From assembly GCF_002019705.1 (NCBI RefSeq), contig NZ_KV917377.1, positions 2,664,565-2,728,564 on the forward strand: a DNA stretch of 64,000 nucleotides. The letters are read 5' to 3'. A program made the position numbers and the translations under genes. This DNA is from Shouchella patagoniensis (GTDB taxonomy: Bacteria; Bacillota; Bacilli; Bacillales; Bacillaceae_D). Position 1 is the stretch's first letter. Each line of letters opens with the position of its first letter. The notes below the pieces were generated by a model. It searched no databases and was not told the origin of the DNA. It saw only the letters and a list, made by a program, of their open reading frames with translations. Below are positions 9,421 through 17,731 of this stretch, piece after piece.

Positions 9421-9762
9421 CGGAGCTCATCTCTCCAATCCTGAGCTCCTCTCCCTAATCCTGAGCTCCTCTCCCTAACCCTGAGCTCCTCTTCTCCATC
9501 CCTGAGCTCCTCTCCCTAATCCTGAGCTCCTCTCTCTAATCCTGAGCTCCTCTCTCTAATCCTGAGCTCCTCTCTCTAATCCTGAGCTCCTCTCTCTAAT
9601 CCTGAGCTCCTCTTCTCCATCCCTGAGCTCCTTCCTCCAATCCTGAGCTCTTTCTCCCTTATCCTGATCTCCTCCCCTCTAATCCTGATCTCCTCTTCCT
9701 AATCCTGAGCTCCTCTTCTCCATCCCTGAGCTCCTCTCTCTAATTCAGAGCTCATTCCTCTC
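9421..9762. repeat. Tandem array of about 17 units of a 20-21 bp repeat
   Basis: The unit is CTGAGCTCCTCTCTCTAATC, repeated head to tail. Starts are at 9421, 9441, 9461, 9481, 9502, 9522, 9542, 9562, 9582, 9602, 9623, 9643, 9664, 9685, 9705, 9726 and 9746. The four units from 9522 to 9601 are identical; the outer units have diverged. The variant ending CTTCTCCATCC (21 bp) recurs at 9481, 9602 and 9705, so larger blocks were duplicated. Nearly every unit holds the palindrome GAGCTC followed by a pyrimidine-only stretch. The unit length is not a multiple of three and the frames contain stops, so it is not coding. It is not a CRISPR because there are no spacers. Confidence 0.95.
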
Positions 9763-9868
9763 AAAGTTTCTTTGCCAAATGCCAGTTTCTCGAATGATTT
9801 GGACAATCTGCACATAGGATAATTAAAGCTTGGACAAAATTTTTAACGGGATAAAGGAGAGGTTGTTT

Positions 9869-10429
9869 TTGTTCATTGCCGATCTGGTTTTTATTGCAGC
9901 TACGGTCATATGGCTAAGCGAGTTTGTATTTTTTAAAAACCGCTCATCAGAACAGACACGTGGGCAACAGGAAAGGAGCAGTTTTTTCCTCATCTTAGCC
10001 GCCGTTTTGATCAGTGTCATCGCTAGCCTGTTATTTCGAGAACGGCAATGGAGACTGGTACCTAACAACTTCCTTCTATGGCTAGGACTGTTCATTTATG
10101 TATCGGGTATTACACTGCGATTCTGGGCAATAGTTACATTACAGGAGCATTTTTCCAGGGAGATTCGTACATCGGCGACAATGGAACTTGTTAGTAGCGG
10201 CCCTAACCGTTCAGTGCGCCATCCTCTCTACACTGGTCTCTTTCTCTGTGTGCTTGGAGTTGCCGTTTATACGCAAACAATCGCATGAATCATTGTCTCT
10301 CTCATTTTCATGACTGCCGTTTTGTTAAAACGCATCCGACTTGAAGAACAGATGCTTGAAGAGGCGCTGCCAACAATCTATTCAACTTGGAAAAAGAGAC
10401 GGTGGATCTTGCTGCCTTGGGTTTATTAA
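9869..10429 (+). pseudogene. Isoprenylcysteine carboxyl methyltransferase-family membrane protein, interrupted by TGA
   Basis: Membrane methyltransferase of the ICMT/PEMT-like family. The hallmark C-terminal block is present: VRHPLYTGLFL, then KRIRLEEQMLEEAL and a closing WKKRRW. Between the two parts, at 10286-10288, an in-frame TGA interrupts the frame inside the last membrane helix (TQTIA*IIVSLIF). Downstream the same frame runs to TAA at 10427 with perfect family character, so a single base change (for example TGG to TGA) explains it. The truncated product would lack the SAM-contacting end. TTG at 9869 is preferred as start (AAAGGAGAGG six bases before); the frame is open from 9830. It stands upstream of the desaturase gene with a 29-bp gap, so both were probably one operon. 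A sequencing error is the alternative. Confidence 0.75.
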
Positions 10430-10458
10430 ATGACTTTATTTGACAAGGAGTGTGAACG

Positions 10459-11967
10459 ATGGAAAAGAAACATGTAGTTGTCATCGGTGGAGGGCTTGGG
10501 GGATTGTCTGCAAGCATTAGTTTGGCTGCTGCCGGACATCAAGTGACCATTTTAGAAAAGAACGAACGTATCGGTGGCAAATGCAATATTCGCAGTGGAG
10601 AAGGTTACCACTTTGATACAGGTCCTTCTATTTTAACAATGCCTTGGGTGCTAGAAGAATTATTTAAGCGAGCTGGTCGCGATGTTCATGAATACATGAC
10701 AATTGAGCGTGTGGAGCCACAGTGGCGGACGTTTTTTGAAGACGGTGTAACGATTGATTTAAAAGGTGATTTACCAGATATGTTAAACGAAATTAAGCGA
10801 GTTTCCCCACAGGACGCCGCTCCATTTTTAACTTACTTAAGCTACAGCTCACAAATGTATGAACTATGCAGAAAAAGCTTTTACAACAAAAGTATTTCTG
10901 GCTTAAATGAACTGCGCAAACTCCATACATTAAGAGAATTAATGGCGCTTGATCCAATGAAAAGCGTAAATGTAGGAACCGAGAAGTTTATTAGCGATCC
11001 TCACCTTCGTCAAATACTTAATTTTCTTGTGATGTATGTCGGTTCTTCTCCTTATCAAGCACCTGCCGTCCTTTCACAGCTTGGTTTTGTCCAATTTGGA
11101 CTCGGTAACTACTATGTAAAAGGTGGCATGTACAACATTGTCCTTGCTATGGAAAAACTACTTGCCGAACTTAATGTAGTAATTAGAACCGAAACCGAAG
11201 TAACAAGTATCATTCAAGTTGACTCAGTAGCTAAAGGCGTTCGCTTAGCTACTGGTGAAGAATTTCATGCGGACCTTGTTGTTTCAAATTTAGAAGCCAT
11301 TCCAACATACCAATCATTACTGAAAGAACATACGCATCATAAAACGCAGGCAAAGAAACTTGAGAAATTTGAACCAAGCGTTTCTGGACTTGTATTAATG
11401 CTTGGGATTAAGCGTCAATACCCACAACTCACGCACCATAACTTCTTTTTCTCGAATGACCCAGAAGTTGAATTTAAACAAATCTTTGAAGAAAAACGCC
11501 CTGCCGATGATCCAACCATCTATATCGGAATATCTTCCAAAAGTGATCCTGAACAAGCGCCCGAAGGAAAAGAAAACCATTTTATTCTTACACATGTACC
11601 CCCTTTACAGGAAGGCGAGAATTGGAGCAAGTACGAAAAAAGCTACCGTGAGACAGTGCTCGGAAAACTTGAACGAAATGGCCTCGAAAACATTCGTAAT
11701 GAAATTGAATTTGAATATACGTTCACACCAGATGACATTCGTTCCCTCTATGGATCAAACGGTGGATCCATTTATGGCGTTGTCGCTGATAAAAAGAAAA
11801 ATGGTGGTTTCAAAATCCCAAGTAGAAGCAATTTAATCGCCAATCTTTACTTTGTTGGCGGCTCTACTCATCCAGGCGGTGGCGTACCAATGGTTACTTT
11901 ATCTGGACAATTAACGGCTGACTTAATTGCTGAAGACATGGCAAGATCTGAAAAACATATTGGATAA
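10459..11967 (+). CDS. CrtN/CrtP-family carotenoid desaturase-oxygenase (phytoene desaturase family)
   Basis: FAD-dependent oxidoreductase of 502 residues. The N-terminus holds the dinucleotide-binding motif GGGLGGLSASISLAAAG and the following IGGK/DTGPS stretch. The C-terminus holds FVGGSTHPGGGVPMV, the FAD-contacting end typical of phytoene desaturases. In Bacillus and Staphylococcus relatives act on C30 carotenoids (CrtN desaturates diapophytoene, CrtP oxidises the chain end). Which reaction applies here cannot be decided by eye. No crtM or crtB synthase gene lies in the window, so the substrate must come from genes elsewhere. The binding site AAGGAG precedes the ATG at 10459. A weak terminator follows. 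Confidence 0.85.
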   Translation: MEKKHVVVIGGGLGGLSASISLAAAGHQVTILEKNERIGGKCNIRSGEGYHFDTGPSILTMPWVLEELFKRAGRDVHEYMTIERVEPQWRTFFEDGVTIDLKGDLPDMLNEIKRVSPQDAAPFLTYLSYSSQMYELCRKSFYNKSISGLNELRKLHTLRELMALDPMKSVNVGTEKFISDPHLRQILNFLVMYVGSSPYQAPAVLSQLGFVQFGLGNYYVKGGMYNIVLAMEKLLAELNVVIRTETEVTSIIQVDSVAKGVRLATGEEFHADLVVSNLEAIPTYQSLLKEHTHHKTQAKKLEKFEPSVSGLVLMLGIKRQYPQLTHHNFFFSNDPEVEFKQIFEEKRPADDPTIYIGISSKSDPEQAPEGKENHFILTHVPPLQEGENWSKYEKSYRETVLGKLERNGLENIRNEIEFEYTFTPDDIRSLYGSNGGSIYGVVADKKKNGGFKIPSRSNLIANLYFVGGSTHPGGGVPMVTLSGQLTADLIAEDMARSEKHIG

Positions 11968-11972
11968 TAAAC

Positions 11973-11991
11973 ACCCCTCTGTCAGAGGGGT
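11973..11991 (+). terminator. Hairpin after the desaturase gene
   Basis: ACCCCTCTG pairs with CAGAGGGGT across a very short loop, 5 bases past the stop codon region. The following sequence is TTCATCATCG, with only a weak T tract, so termination may be partial. Confidence 0.5.
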
Positions 11992-12326
11992 TCATCATCG
12001 TCTATTCAAAAAACGATACAATATAGTCCCAGTCGGTCGCAAGATAAAAAAATGAACGTGATAATGCCAAAACTAGTAAATAACAACCCTTTCGCTGTCT
12101 TGGACCATTTTTTAAACCAGCCCCCCTCTACTAGCGTTAATACGAATTCAGTTGTACGGACAACCTATTATACCTATATGAGTTTAATCACTAGTTGAGA
12201 ATGGCTTTTTACTAAACATATAGAATACTCCCTTAGTCACATATGAAGGCTTTTGTTGAACTGTTTTATGATCTATTGTACTTTCTTTAACAAAGAAGTC
12301 GCCAATCTTTTTCTTCATATACACAT
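11992..12326. other. Intergenic region, no gene seen
   Basis: About 335 bases between convergent units. A 15-codon frame starting near 12242 (MKAFVELFY...) has no ribosome binding site and is not called. Nothing else is recognisable. Confidence 0.4.
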
Positions 12327-12356
12327 AAAAAGACCTGCCCATAGGCAAGTCTTTTT
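12327..12356 (-). terminator. Terminator of the pgsBCAE operon
   Basis: AAAAAGACCTGCC (12327-12339) pairs with GGCAAGTCTTTTT (12344-12356) with one G-U type pair. A-rich and T-rich flanks make it usable from both sides; for the minus strand it follows the pgsE stop by 13 bases. Confidence 0.85.
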
Positions 12357-12369
12357 ACAACATTCGTGT

Positions 12370-12564
12370 TTATTCTACTTCCTCATTACTCTCTTGGTCC
12401 ACATCGTACGCATATTGGAATTCAGCAACTTCTATTAGTTGATAAATCTCGTCTAATTCATCTATTGATACTTCTTCACCTGGTTTGAACGTTGTCATGC
12501 AAATAAACACAGCAACAATTCCTACATAAGGCCAGCTAGATCTCATCCATTTCATTTGTTTCAT
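12370..12564 (-). CDS. pgsE: PgsE/CapE-like small membrane protein of poly-gamma-glutamate synthesis
   Basis: 64-residue protein with a short basic N-terminus, one membrane helix (WPYVGIVAVFICMTTF) and an acidic tail. Position, size and layout match PgsE (YwtC)/CapE, the small fourth gene of poly-gamma-glutamate loci, which supports polymer synthesis or export. The start at 12564 (MKQMKWMRSS) has GAGG six bases before it; the frame is open to 12588. It overlaps the end of pgsA by 29 bases, which implies translational coupling. Assigned by context as much as by sequence. Confidence 0.7.
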   Translation of the reverse strand: MKQMKWMRSSWPYVGIVAVFICMTTFKPGEEVSIDELDEIYQLIEVAEFQYAYDVDQESNEEVE

Positions 12565-13735
12565 CGGGTTCCTCATCCTCCGTCTCATCTATTTTTTCGC
12601 TATGATCTACTTCAAATTTGATTGAGCCGTCTGTATACGTCCAATCGAAATTACTTGTTTTTGTTAATGCTCTTTTAATTGAGATTTCATTCAATTTATC
12701 GGTTGCTGTTAGAGGTGCAGGAGATGCTTCCCGTATATACATTGGAACAACTTCAAACATCCCTCTACCTTCAGGTGTTAATTCATATCGAACAAGTGCA
12801 GACTCTCTTGTTCGAGTCCAACCTTGGTCGAAAACGAAGTTCCCTAAGCTATAGAAGATGGCCGTGTCGTTGTATACTTCCATGCCTTGCAGCACATGGG
12901 GGTGATGACCAATGATAATATCTGCTCCTGCATCAGACAACGCTCTTGCAAGCGTGCGTTGGCGATTATTTGGTTTATTTTCATACTCCTGTCCCCAGTG
13001 AGCATGAACAACAACAAGGTCGGCCTCGTTGGAGGCGTGCGTCACCATTGGCACAAACACATCTGGGTTAAATGTTGTCACCCCAGCCGAACCAGCCGTT
13101 GCTCCAAAATCTTCCGAGTACACATCGGTAAATCCAAGCGTCGCAATTGTAATCCCATTTACTTCTTCCATATGGATTTGTTCCGTTGCATCGTCCCGGT
13201 TTACGCCGGCTCCTACTTGTCCAACGGTTTTTCCTTCAAACACTGAAAGCGTATCAAGCAATCCCCTTTCACCATAATCCATCGTATGGTTGTTTGCGAG
13301 ACTCACTACCGTGAACCCACTATCATTGAGGCCATTCACCGCTTCAGGTCCAGCGTGTAAGTGAATTTGTTTGTCTAATTCATCTTCACGGTTTCCTTCG
13401 GTAATTGGTTGTTCAAAATTGCCTGTTACGTAATCTGCCTGATCAAGATAAGGCTTCACATACCGAAAAACGCTTTCTGCCCCATACCGATCAGTGAACT
13501 CTTCCACATGTCGACCCATCATAATATCGCCAACAAACACGCCTTCAACTAAAGAGCGCTGTTTGCCATCGACTTCTGCTGTCGGTCTCGTATCGATGAT
13601 AGTCATGAGGAAAACAGCGACAATAAGAACTGGCAGCAAGATAAACACATGGAGATGCGTTTTCCGCTTTTGTTTTTTGATTTGCTTTAACACTTTCTCT
13701 TTGAACGTTAGCGCACGCTTATTCTCCATACTCAC
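12536..13735 (-). CDS. pgsA: PgsA/CapA-family poly-gamma-glutamate synthesis protein
   Basis: Membrane-anchored extracytoplasmic protein of the CapA family, a metallophosphatase-like fold needed for synthesis/transport of poly-gamma-glutamate. Basic N-terminus, one membrane helix (about residues 28-46), then the CapA domain with GDIMMGR near 70, SLANNHTMDYG, VVHAHWGQEY and GHHPHVLQG. These are the family's metal-site-like motifs. The C-terminal 25 residues are strongly acidic (ETEDEEPDETNEMDEI), an unusual but plausible alkaliphile trait. Translation could start at GTG 13735 or ATG 13729; the latter has the better spacing from AAAGGTG. Third gene of pgsBCAE. Confidence 0.92.
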   Translation of the reverse strand: MSMENKRALTFKEKVLKQIKKQKRKTHLHVFILLPVLIVAVFLMTIIDTRPTAEVDGKQRSLVEGVFVGDIMMGRHVEEFTDRYGAESVFRYVKPYLDQADYVTGNFEQPITEGNREDELDKQIHLHAGPEAVNGLNDSGFTVVSLANNHTMDYGERGLLDTLSVFEGKTVGQVGAGVNRDDATEQIHMEEVNGITIATLGFTDVYSEDFGATAGSAGVTTFNPDVFVPMVTHASNEADLVVVHAHWGQEYENKPNNRQRTLARALSDAGADIIIGHHPHVLQGMEVYNDTAIFYSLGNFVFDQGWTRTRESALVRYELTPEGRGMFEVVPMYIREASPAPLTATDKLNEISIKRALTKTSNFDWTYTDGSIKFEVDHSEKIDETEDEEPDETNEMDEI

Positions 13736-13743
13736 TCACACCT

Positions 13744-14193
13744 TTAAAATAAAAAGTACACATACATAATTCCAAACGTAAGACCACTTAATAGCAATGT
13801 GCTTCCAATTGTAATAACGACGCCTTGACGATGAATGGTGTTTGCAATCAGTCCAGGAACAATTACTCCGAGTCCCCTAAATTCAAACGCTTCAAACGGC
13901 GTTATTGGATACGCAAAATCAACAGCCAACTTAAAAATAATACCCGTTATGAGCATCGCGGCGAATTTCCTCCGACCATACAAAATCATGATCTTCGATA
14001 AACCGTACTTCACCGTCACATACGTAAGAATGCTGACTAATACGACCAGTGTCATGAATAGCACTTGATCAAATACTAACGCTAAATAACCAGGAACGAT
14101 CAATCCAGCAGGGACAACCCCTGTTTTTTCTGAGAATAATAAACTAAGTAAAACGCCTAAAATAAGTGCAATATATAAATCCGTTCCAAACAT
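13744..14193 (-). CDS. pgsC: PgsC/CapC poly-gamma-glutamate synthase membrane subunit
   Basis: 149-residue integral membrane protein with about four to five helices. It carries the family features EKTGVVPAGLIVPGYLAL near the N-terminus and RGLGVIVPGLIAN later. PgsC works with PgsB as the poly-gamma-glutamate ligase complex in the membrane. It lies between pgsB and pgsA with short gaps (19 and 8 bases), normal for the operon. Length equals that of B. subtilis PgsC. Confidence 0.95.
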   Translation of the reverse strand: MFGTDLYIALILGVLLSLLFSEKTGVVPAGLIVPGYLALVFDQVLFMTLVVLVSILTYVTVKYGLSKIMILYGRRKFAAMLITGIIFKLAVDFAYPITPFEAFEFRGLGVIVPGLIANTIHRQGVVITIGSTLLLSGLTFGIMYVYFLF

Positions 14194-14212
14194 TGATGAA
14201 TGCTCCCTCCAA

Positions 14213-15394
14213 CTAACTCACGAGCTGACTTGCTTTAAACGCTTGCAAACGTTCAAGTAATGGCTCAGCTGCCCCGTGAATGTTTCCTACTCCATAAATC
14301 GTGCGCTCGTCCATCATCGGCTCAAGCAATTCTAGAATTCCCTCTGTCGATACTGAATCCATATCGTGTAGATGCTTACACGGGATCTCTCCTCTATCAA
14401 ATGCATCCACAATTGGACCAGTTGTTTCTCCAATTAACACAAGCGACTGGGCTTTTATATACGGCAATACATCTCGCGCAAATTGTTCTGTCCGGTCAAC
14501 CCGGTCAGCACGACAATTCATTACGACGATTGGTTCTTCAGTCGGGTAGCCGATTTTCTTCACTCTCTCCCAAATCGAAAGTGTAGACGACGCATCGTTT
14601 GCAGCAAAGCCATTTACAAAATAACTTGGCTTCTTTTCATCTTTTATCGGCAGGATCCGCATCGCACCAGGGTCTGGCGGTGCATTGAGCATTCCTTTAT
14701 AAGCTGTCATTTCATCAATTCCTAATGCTTCTGCAACCGCTAACGCAAGCGATGCATTATCAGGGAACACCATGTATTCAAACTTCCGCAAATATGCTTC
14801 CGTAATTTTGCTATTATCAGCAACGATCACTTTCGTGTTTCGTTCTTTTGCAATAGATTTGTAATATTCCGTATATTGGTCACTTGTTACGACTAGGTGT
14901 CCATTGTACGGAATGGTTGCGGTAAACGCTTCTGCAACCTCATCGAGAGTCGGACCCATTACATCCATGTGGTCTTCAAGCACATTGACAATAACGCCGA
15001 CGTTTGCTTGTAGTAGTTCTTCTTGAAAAATAATTTGGTAATCAGGATTAACAGCCATGCACTCACTAATTAACGCGTTGGCTCCTCGATTAACCGCCTC
15101 TTCTACAACTTTCTTTTGTTCCCCGATATTTGGGCCTTGTGGCCTTCTCTTAATCGGATGTTCTTCGTTTGTATCCGAGTAAATCATTCTGGCATCTGTC
15201 CCAGTTGTTTTACCAACCGTGTTATAACCAGCTTCTTTTACAACCCCATAAATGAGTCTTGTAACCGTTGATTTACCACGAATTCCATTGATGTTGACGC
15301 GTACGGGTATGGCATCCATATTGCGCTTATGGCGACGTTTCTCCCAAATGCCAAATCCAGCCACACATGCGCTTGCTCCCGCAATAATCCACAT
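14213..15394 (-). CDS. pgsB: PgsB/CapB poly-gamma-glutamate ligase (ATP-dependent)
   Basis: Catalytic subunit that activates glutamate with ATP and joins it through the gamma-carboxyl; related to Mur ligases. A membrane helix at the N-terminus is followed by the P-loop region NINGIRGKSTVTRL, then GKTTGTDAR, ECMAVNPDYQ, NVLEDHMDVMG and NCRADRVDRT, all characteristic of PgsB. The ATG at 15394 (MWIIAGASAC) is preferred because GGAGCAAGG precedes it and B. subtilis PgsB begins similarly; the frame is open to 15415. First gene of the operon. Capsule or released polymer buffers the alkaline cell surface in some alkaliphiles; that role here is inference. Confidence 0.95.
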   Translation of the reverse strand: MWIIAGASACVAGFGIWEKRRHKRNMDAIPVRVNINGIRGKSTVTRLIYGVVKEAGYNTVGKTTGTDARMIYSDTNEEHPIKRRPQGPNIGEQKKVVEEAVNRGANALISECMAVNPDYQIIFQEELLQANVGVIVNVLEDHMDVMGPTLDEVAEAFTATIPYNGHLVVTSDQYTEYYKSIAKERNTKVIVADNSKITEAYLRKFEYMVFPDNASLALAVAEALGIDEMTAYKGMLNAPPDPGAMRILPIKDEKKPSYFVNGFAANDASSTLSIWERVKKIGYPTEEPIVVMNCRADRVDRTEQFARDVLPYIKAQSLVLIGETTGPIVDAFDRGEIPCKHLHDMDSVSTEGILELLEPMMDERTIYGVGNIHGAAEPLLERLQAFKASQLVS

Positions 15395-15810
15395 CTTCCT
15401 TGCTCCTCTCTCCATTCGGCCGAGCTTTCTTATGCTCGTTTTTTATTTTTTGTTTAATGGGCCGCAAAAGCGTCTCTCCTTAACCCAATGTCAACATTAA
15501 CAAAACGAAAAATCAGATAAAACAAGTACTTCAAATGCTACAAATCGGCCTTTTGTTGTCCCGGTTTCCGCCTTCCCTTGCTAGGCAAAGGCTGAGACAG
15601 ACTTTATTCATTCAACACTGTTCAACAATATGTAACAAGTTAGGAAATCTGACTTATACCGTATAAATAAACCTAATTATTTCCCGTTTTTTCTAAGAGT
15701 CTAGTTTTTTTCTCTCCATTAAATTCCATATTTTTCTATATGAGGTGAAAAATAAATGAAAGCTTTATGCACCATGTACTGTTCACCTTTGATTAGCTCT
15801 CATTTTTGCT
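15395..15810. other. Long upstream region of pgsB
   Basis: About 415 bases with no gene. It must carry the pgs promoter (a TTGACA lies on the minus strand at 15489-15494, but I see no good -10 at the right distance). At 15518-15531 TAAAACAAGTACTT repeats the arm of the inverted repeat located before the Rrf2 gene. Confidence 0.45.
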
Positions 15811-15839
15811 TAAAACAAGTACATTAGATACTTGTTTTA
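15811..15839. promoter_or_regulatory. Perfect inverted repeat upstream of the Rrf2 regulator
   Basis: TAAAACAAGTA (15811-15821) and TACTTGTTTTA (15829-15839) form an 11-bp perfect inverted repeat with a 7-base spacer, about 18 bases upstream of the predicted -35 box. A near-identical arm occurs upstream of pgsB (15518) and a shorter one downstream of the Rrf2 gene (ATACTTGTTT at 16422). Candidate operator for the adjacent regulator. Confidence 0.5.
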
Positions 15840-15856
15840 CGAGGTCCTTATGCATG

Positions 15857-15885
15857 TTAGACTAAATCTCGCATGAGGCTATAAT
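15857..15885 (+). promoter_or_regulatory. Predicted SigA promoter of the Rrf2 gene
   Basis: TTAGAC (15857-15862), 17 bases, TATAAT (15880-15885). The exact -10 and the ideal spacing make this credible; transcription would start near 15892, leaving a leader of about 34 bases. Confidence 0.6.
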
Positions 15886-15925
15886 GGATAGGTGTTTGAC
15901 TAAAATAGATAGAAGAGGTGATACC

Positions 15926-16366
15926 TTGAAGCTGACATTATACACTGATTATTCAATTCAAGTTTTAATGTATTTAGGGACATTGCCTAGTGGAAGACTT
16001 GCAACTATGAGAGAAATTGCTTCGACGTTTGATATCTCCTATAATCACTTAATGAAGATCATTCAAACACTTAGCAAAGAAGGCATTATTGTAACGTACA
16101 GAGGACGAAACGGGGGACTTGTTCTCGCGGAAGAACCTCATGAAATTCGAATTGGGCAGTTAGTACGAACACTTGAGAATTTAGATCTCGGTGAATGCTA
16201 CAAAGAAGCTGGAGGTCACTGCATTCTCGCAGAATCGTGTATGCTCAAGCAGATATTAGACAAAGCGCTCTCCTCCTTTCTATCCGTGTTAGACGAGCAT
16301 ACACTTCAGGATCTTATTCAAAATAAAACGTCACTACGGGAATTATTTAATATTCCAATTGATTAG
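15926..16366 (+). CDS. Rrf2-family transcription regulator, NsrR-like
   Basis: DNA-binding protein of about 146 residues. N-terminal winged helix (LTLYTDYSIQVLMYL... ISYNHLMKIIQTLSKEG) is followed by a three-cysteine cluster, GECYKEAGGHCILAESC, spaced as in Fe-S-binding NsrR/IscR proteins. NsrR senses nitric oxide; the same signal here is inference. TTG at 15926 is chosen as start because GAAGAGGTGA lies just before it; the frame is open from 15884, but that region holds the promoter. It is divergent from pgsBCAE, and the shared operator-like repeats suggest it may regulate itself and possibly the pgs operon. Confidence 0.8.
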   Translation: MKLTLYTDYSIQVLMYLGTLPSGRLATMREIASTFDISYNHLMKIIQTLSKEGIIVTYRGRNGGLVLAEEPHEIRIGQLVRTLENLDLGECYKEAGGHCILAESCMLKQILDKALSSFLSVLDEHTLQDLIQNKTSLRELFNIPID

Positions 16367-16503
16367 TGGAGGCAAAAAAAGAGTGGCCAATGAAACTGGC
16401 CTACCTTTAAACACTTTATTCATACTTGTTTCACTTTATTTATTGCTTGTAGGGATCACTTTAACTTGAAGTTTCTTACTATTTAGAAATAAAATACCAG
16501 ATA

Positions 16504-16830
16504 TTAAGAGTAGCTTCTGGTGTTGTCTGTCAATCTTGCTTTTATAAGAACCCCCGAAGTAATAGGCCTCCCGTTTACATAGTCTTTAAAAGTGAAAATA
16601 CGTGGGACATAATTTTCTCCAGCACCAACAATGAGACTTAACTCTTTTGGAGAGTAAACAACTGTGTGCAATGTTCCAAAGCATGCTTGATAATCTTTGT
16701 AAAATAACAGTGACTCCTCATTGTTAAATTGATAATAGAACGACCAAGGAGAATCTTCTGTTACTAACATCATGTCTAAGTGTTCTTTACGTTTTAAGGA
16801 ACCACTTATTTGATTCTTGTTTTCCTGCAA
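16504..16830 (-). CDS. Hypothetical protein, 108 residues
   Basis: Soluble, mixed-charge protein (MQENKNQISGSLKRKEHLDM...). No signal peptide, membrane helix or motif I recognise. The start would be a TTG at 16830 with GAGG eleven bases upstream, which is only fair; an ATG pair near residue 20 has no binding site. It is flanked by unrelated genes on the opposite strand. It may be a lineage-specific gene or the remains of a longer one. Confidence 0.4.
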   Translation of the reverse strand: MQENKNQISGSLKRKEHLDMMLVTEDSPWSFYYQFNNEESLLFYKDYQACFGTLHTVVYSPKELSLIVGAGENYVPRIFTFKDYVNGRPITSGVLIKARLTDNTRSYS

Positions 16831-17000
16831 GAATTAGGTTCCTCGCTTTTTTGCGCTGCATAAAAGAAATTTTTCGCGCCATGAATCATCACTAGTTTGC
16901 CTGATCAGTTCATAACTTCTTGCTTTGAATATAAGATCATTGCTTCTGCCTACTTATTTCGCTAAAATTAAACGATCTTACTCTAAAGGAGTTTCTAACT

Positions 17001-17717
17001 ATGGTACCAATCACAGGAAAAATAGCGTTAATTACTGGAGCTGGGCGTGGAATTGGGCGTGCAACTGCAATAGCGTTCGCAAAGGAAGGCATTCATGTCG
17101 GCCTTATTGGACGTACACTTGAAAACTTGCAGCTAGTAGCTGAAGAATTAAAACAATATGATGTAAACGTCGCGGTCGCCGCAGCTAATATAGCAGACCT
17201 AGATTCCATTACATCAGCCGTTACATCTGTACGTTCAGAACTTGGGCCGATCGATATTTTGGTCAATAATGCCGGCATTTCTAAATTTGGTGGTTTTATG
17301 GACTTAACGCCAGAAGAGTGGACGAATATAATTGATGTGAATGTGAAAGGCGTCTACTACACAACACGTGCGGTCTTGCCAGAAATGGTTGAGCGCAACA
17401 AAGGGGATATCATCAATATCTCTTCCACGGCTGGTCAAAAAGGGGCTCCTATTACTAGCGCCTACACTGCTTCAAAAGCTGCGGTAATCGGTCTAAGTGA
17501 GTCGCTTATGATGGAAGTACGAAAGAAAAACATTCGTGTAACGACGCTTACACCAAGCACCGTTGCAACCGATATGGCGGTTGAGCTTAATTTAACAGAC
17601 GGGAATCCAGAAAAAGTGATGCAAGCTGAAGATTTATCTGACTTGATGGTTGCACAATTAAAATTGCATCCTCGAGTTGTTTTAAAACATGCAGGGCTAT
17701 GGTCTACCAATCCTTAA
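17001..17717 (+). CDS. yoxD: YoxD-like short-chain dehydrogenase (3-oxoacyl-ACP reductase family)
   Basis: NADP-dependent short-chain dehydrogenase of 238 residues, the length of B. subtilis YoxD, which it resembles over its whole length as far as I can recall. TGAGRGIG is the cofactor motif near residue 12, NNAG is near 90, and the catalytic Ser-Tyr-Lys are in NISSTAG and YTASKAA. The family is related to FabG, but YoxD's true substrate is not established. The ATG at 17001 follows AAAGGAG. Monocistronic, with a terminator directly downstream. Confidence 0.88.
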   Translation: MVPITGKIALITGAGRGIGRATAIAFAKEGIHVGLIGRTLENLQLVAEELKQYDVNVAVAAANIADLDSITSAVTSVRSELGPIDILVNNAGISKFGGFMDLTPEEWTNIIDVNVKGVYYTTRAVLPEMVERNKGDIINISSTAGQKGAPITSAYTASKAAVIGLSESLMMEVRKKNIRVTTLTPSTVATDMAVELNLTDGNPEKVMQAEDLSDLMVAQLKLHPRVVLKHAGLWSTNP

Positions 17718-17731
17718 TAAAACGAGACTCA

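Noticed and set aside
9421-9762. CRISPR array
   Set aside because: The repeats are directly adjacent with no unique spacers, the unit is only 20-21 bp, and no cas genes are in the window.
12242-12289. 15-residue peptide gene (MKAFVELFY...)
   Set aside because: No ribosome binding site and no family match.
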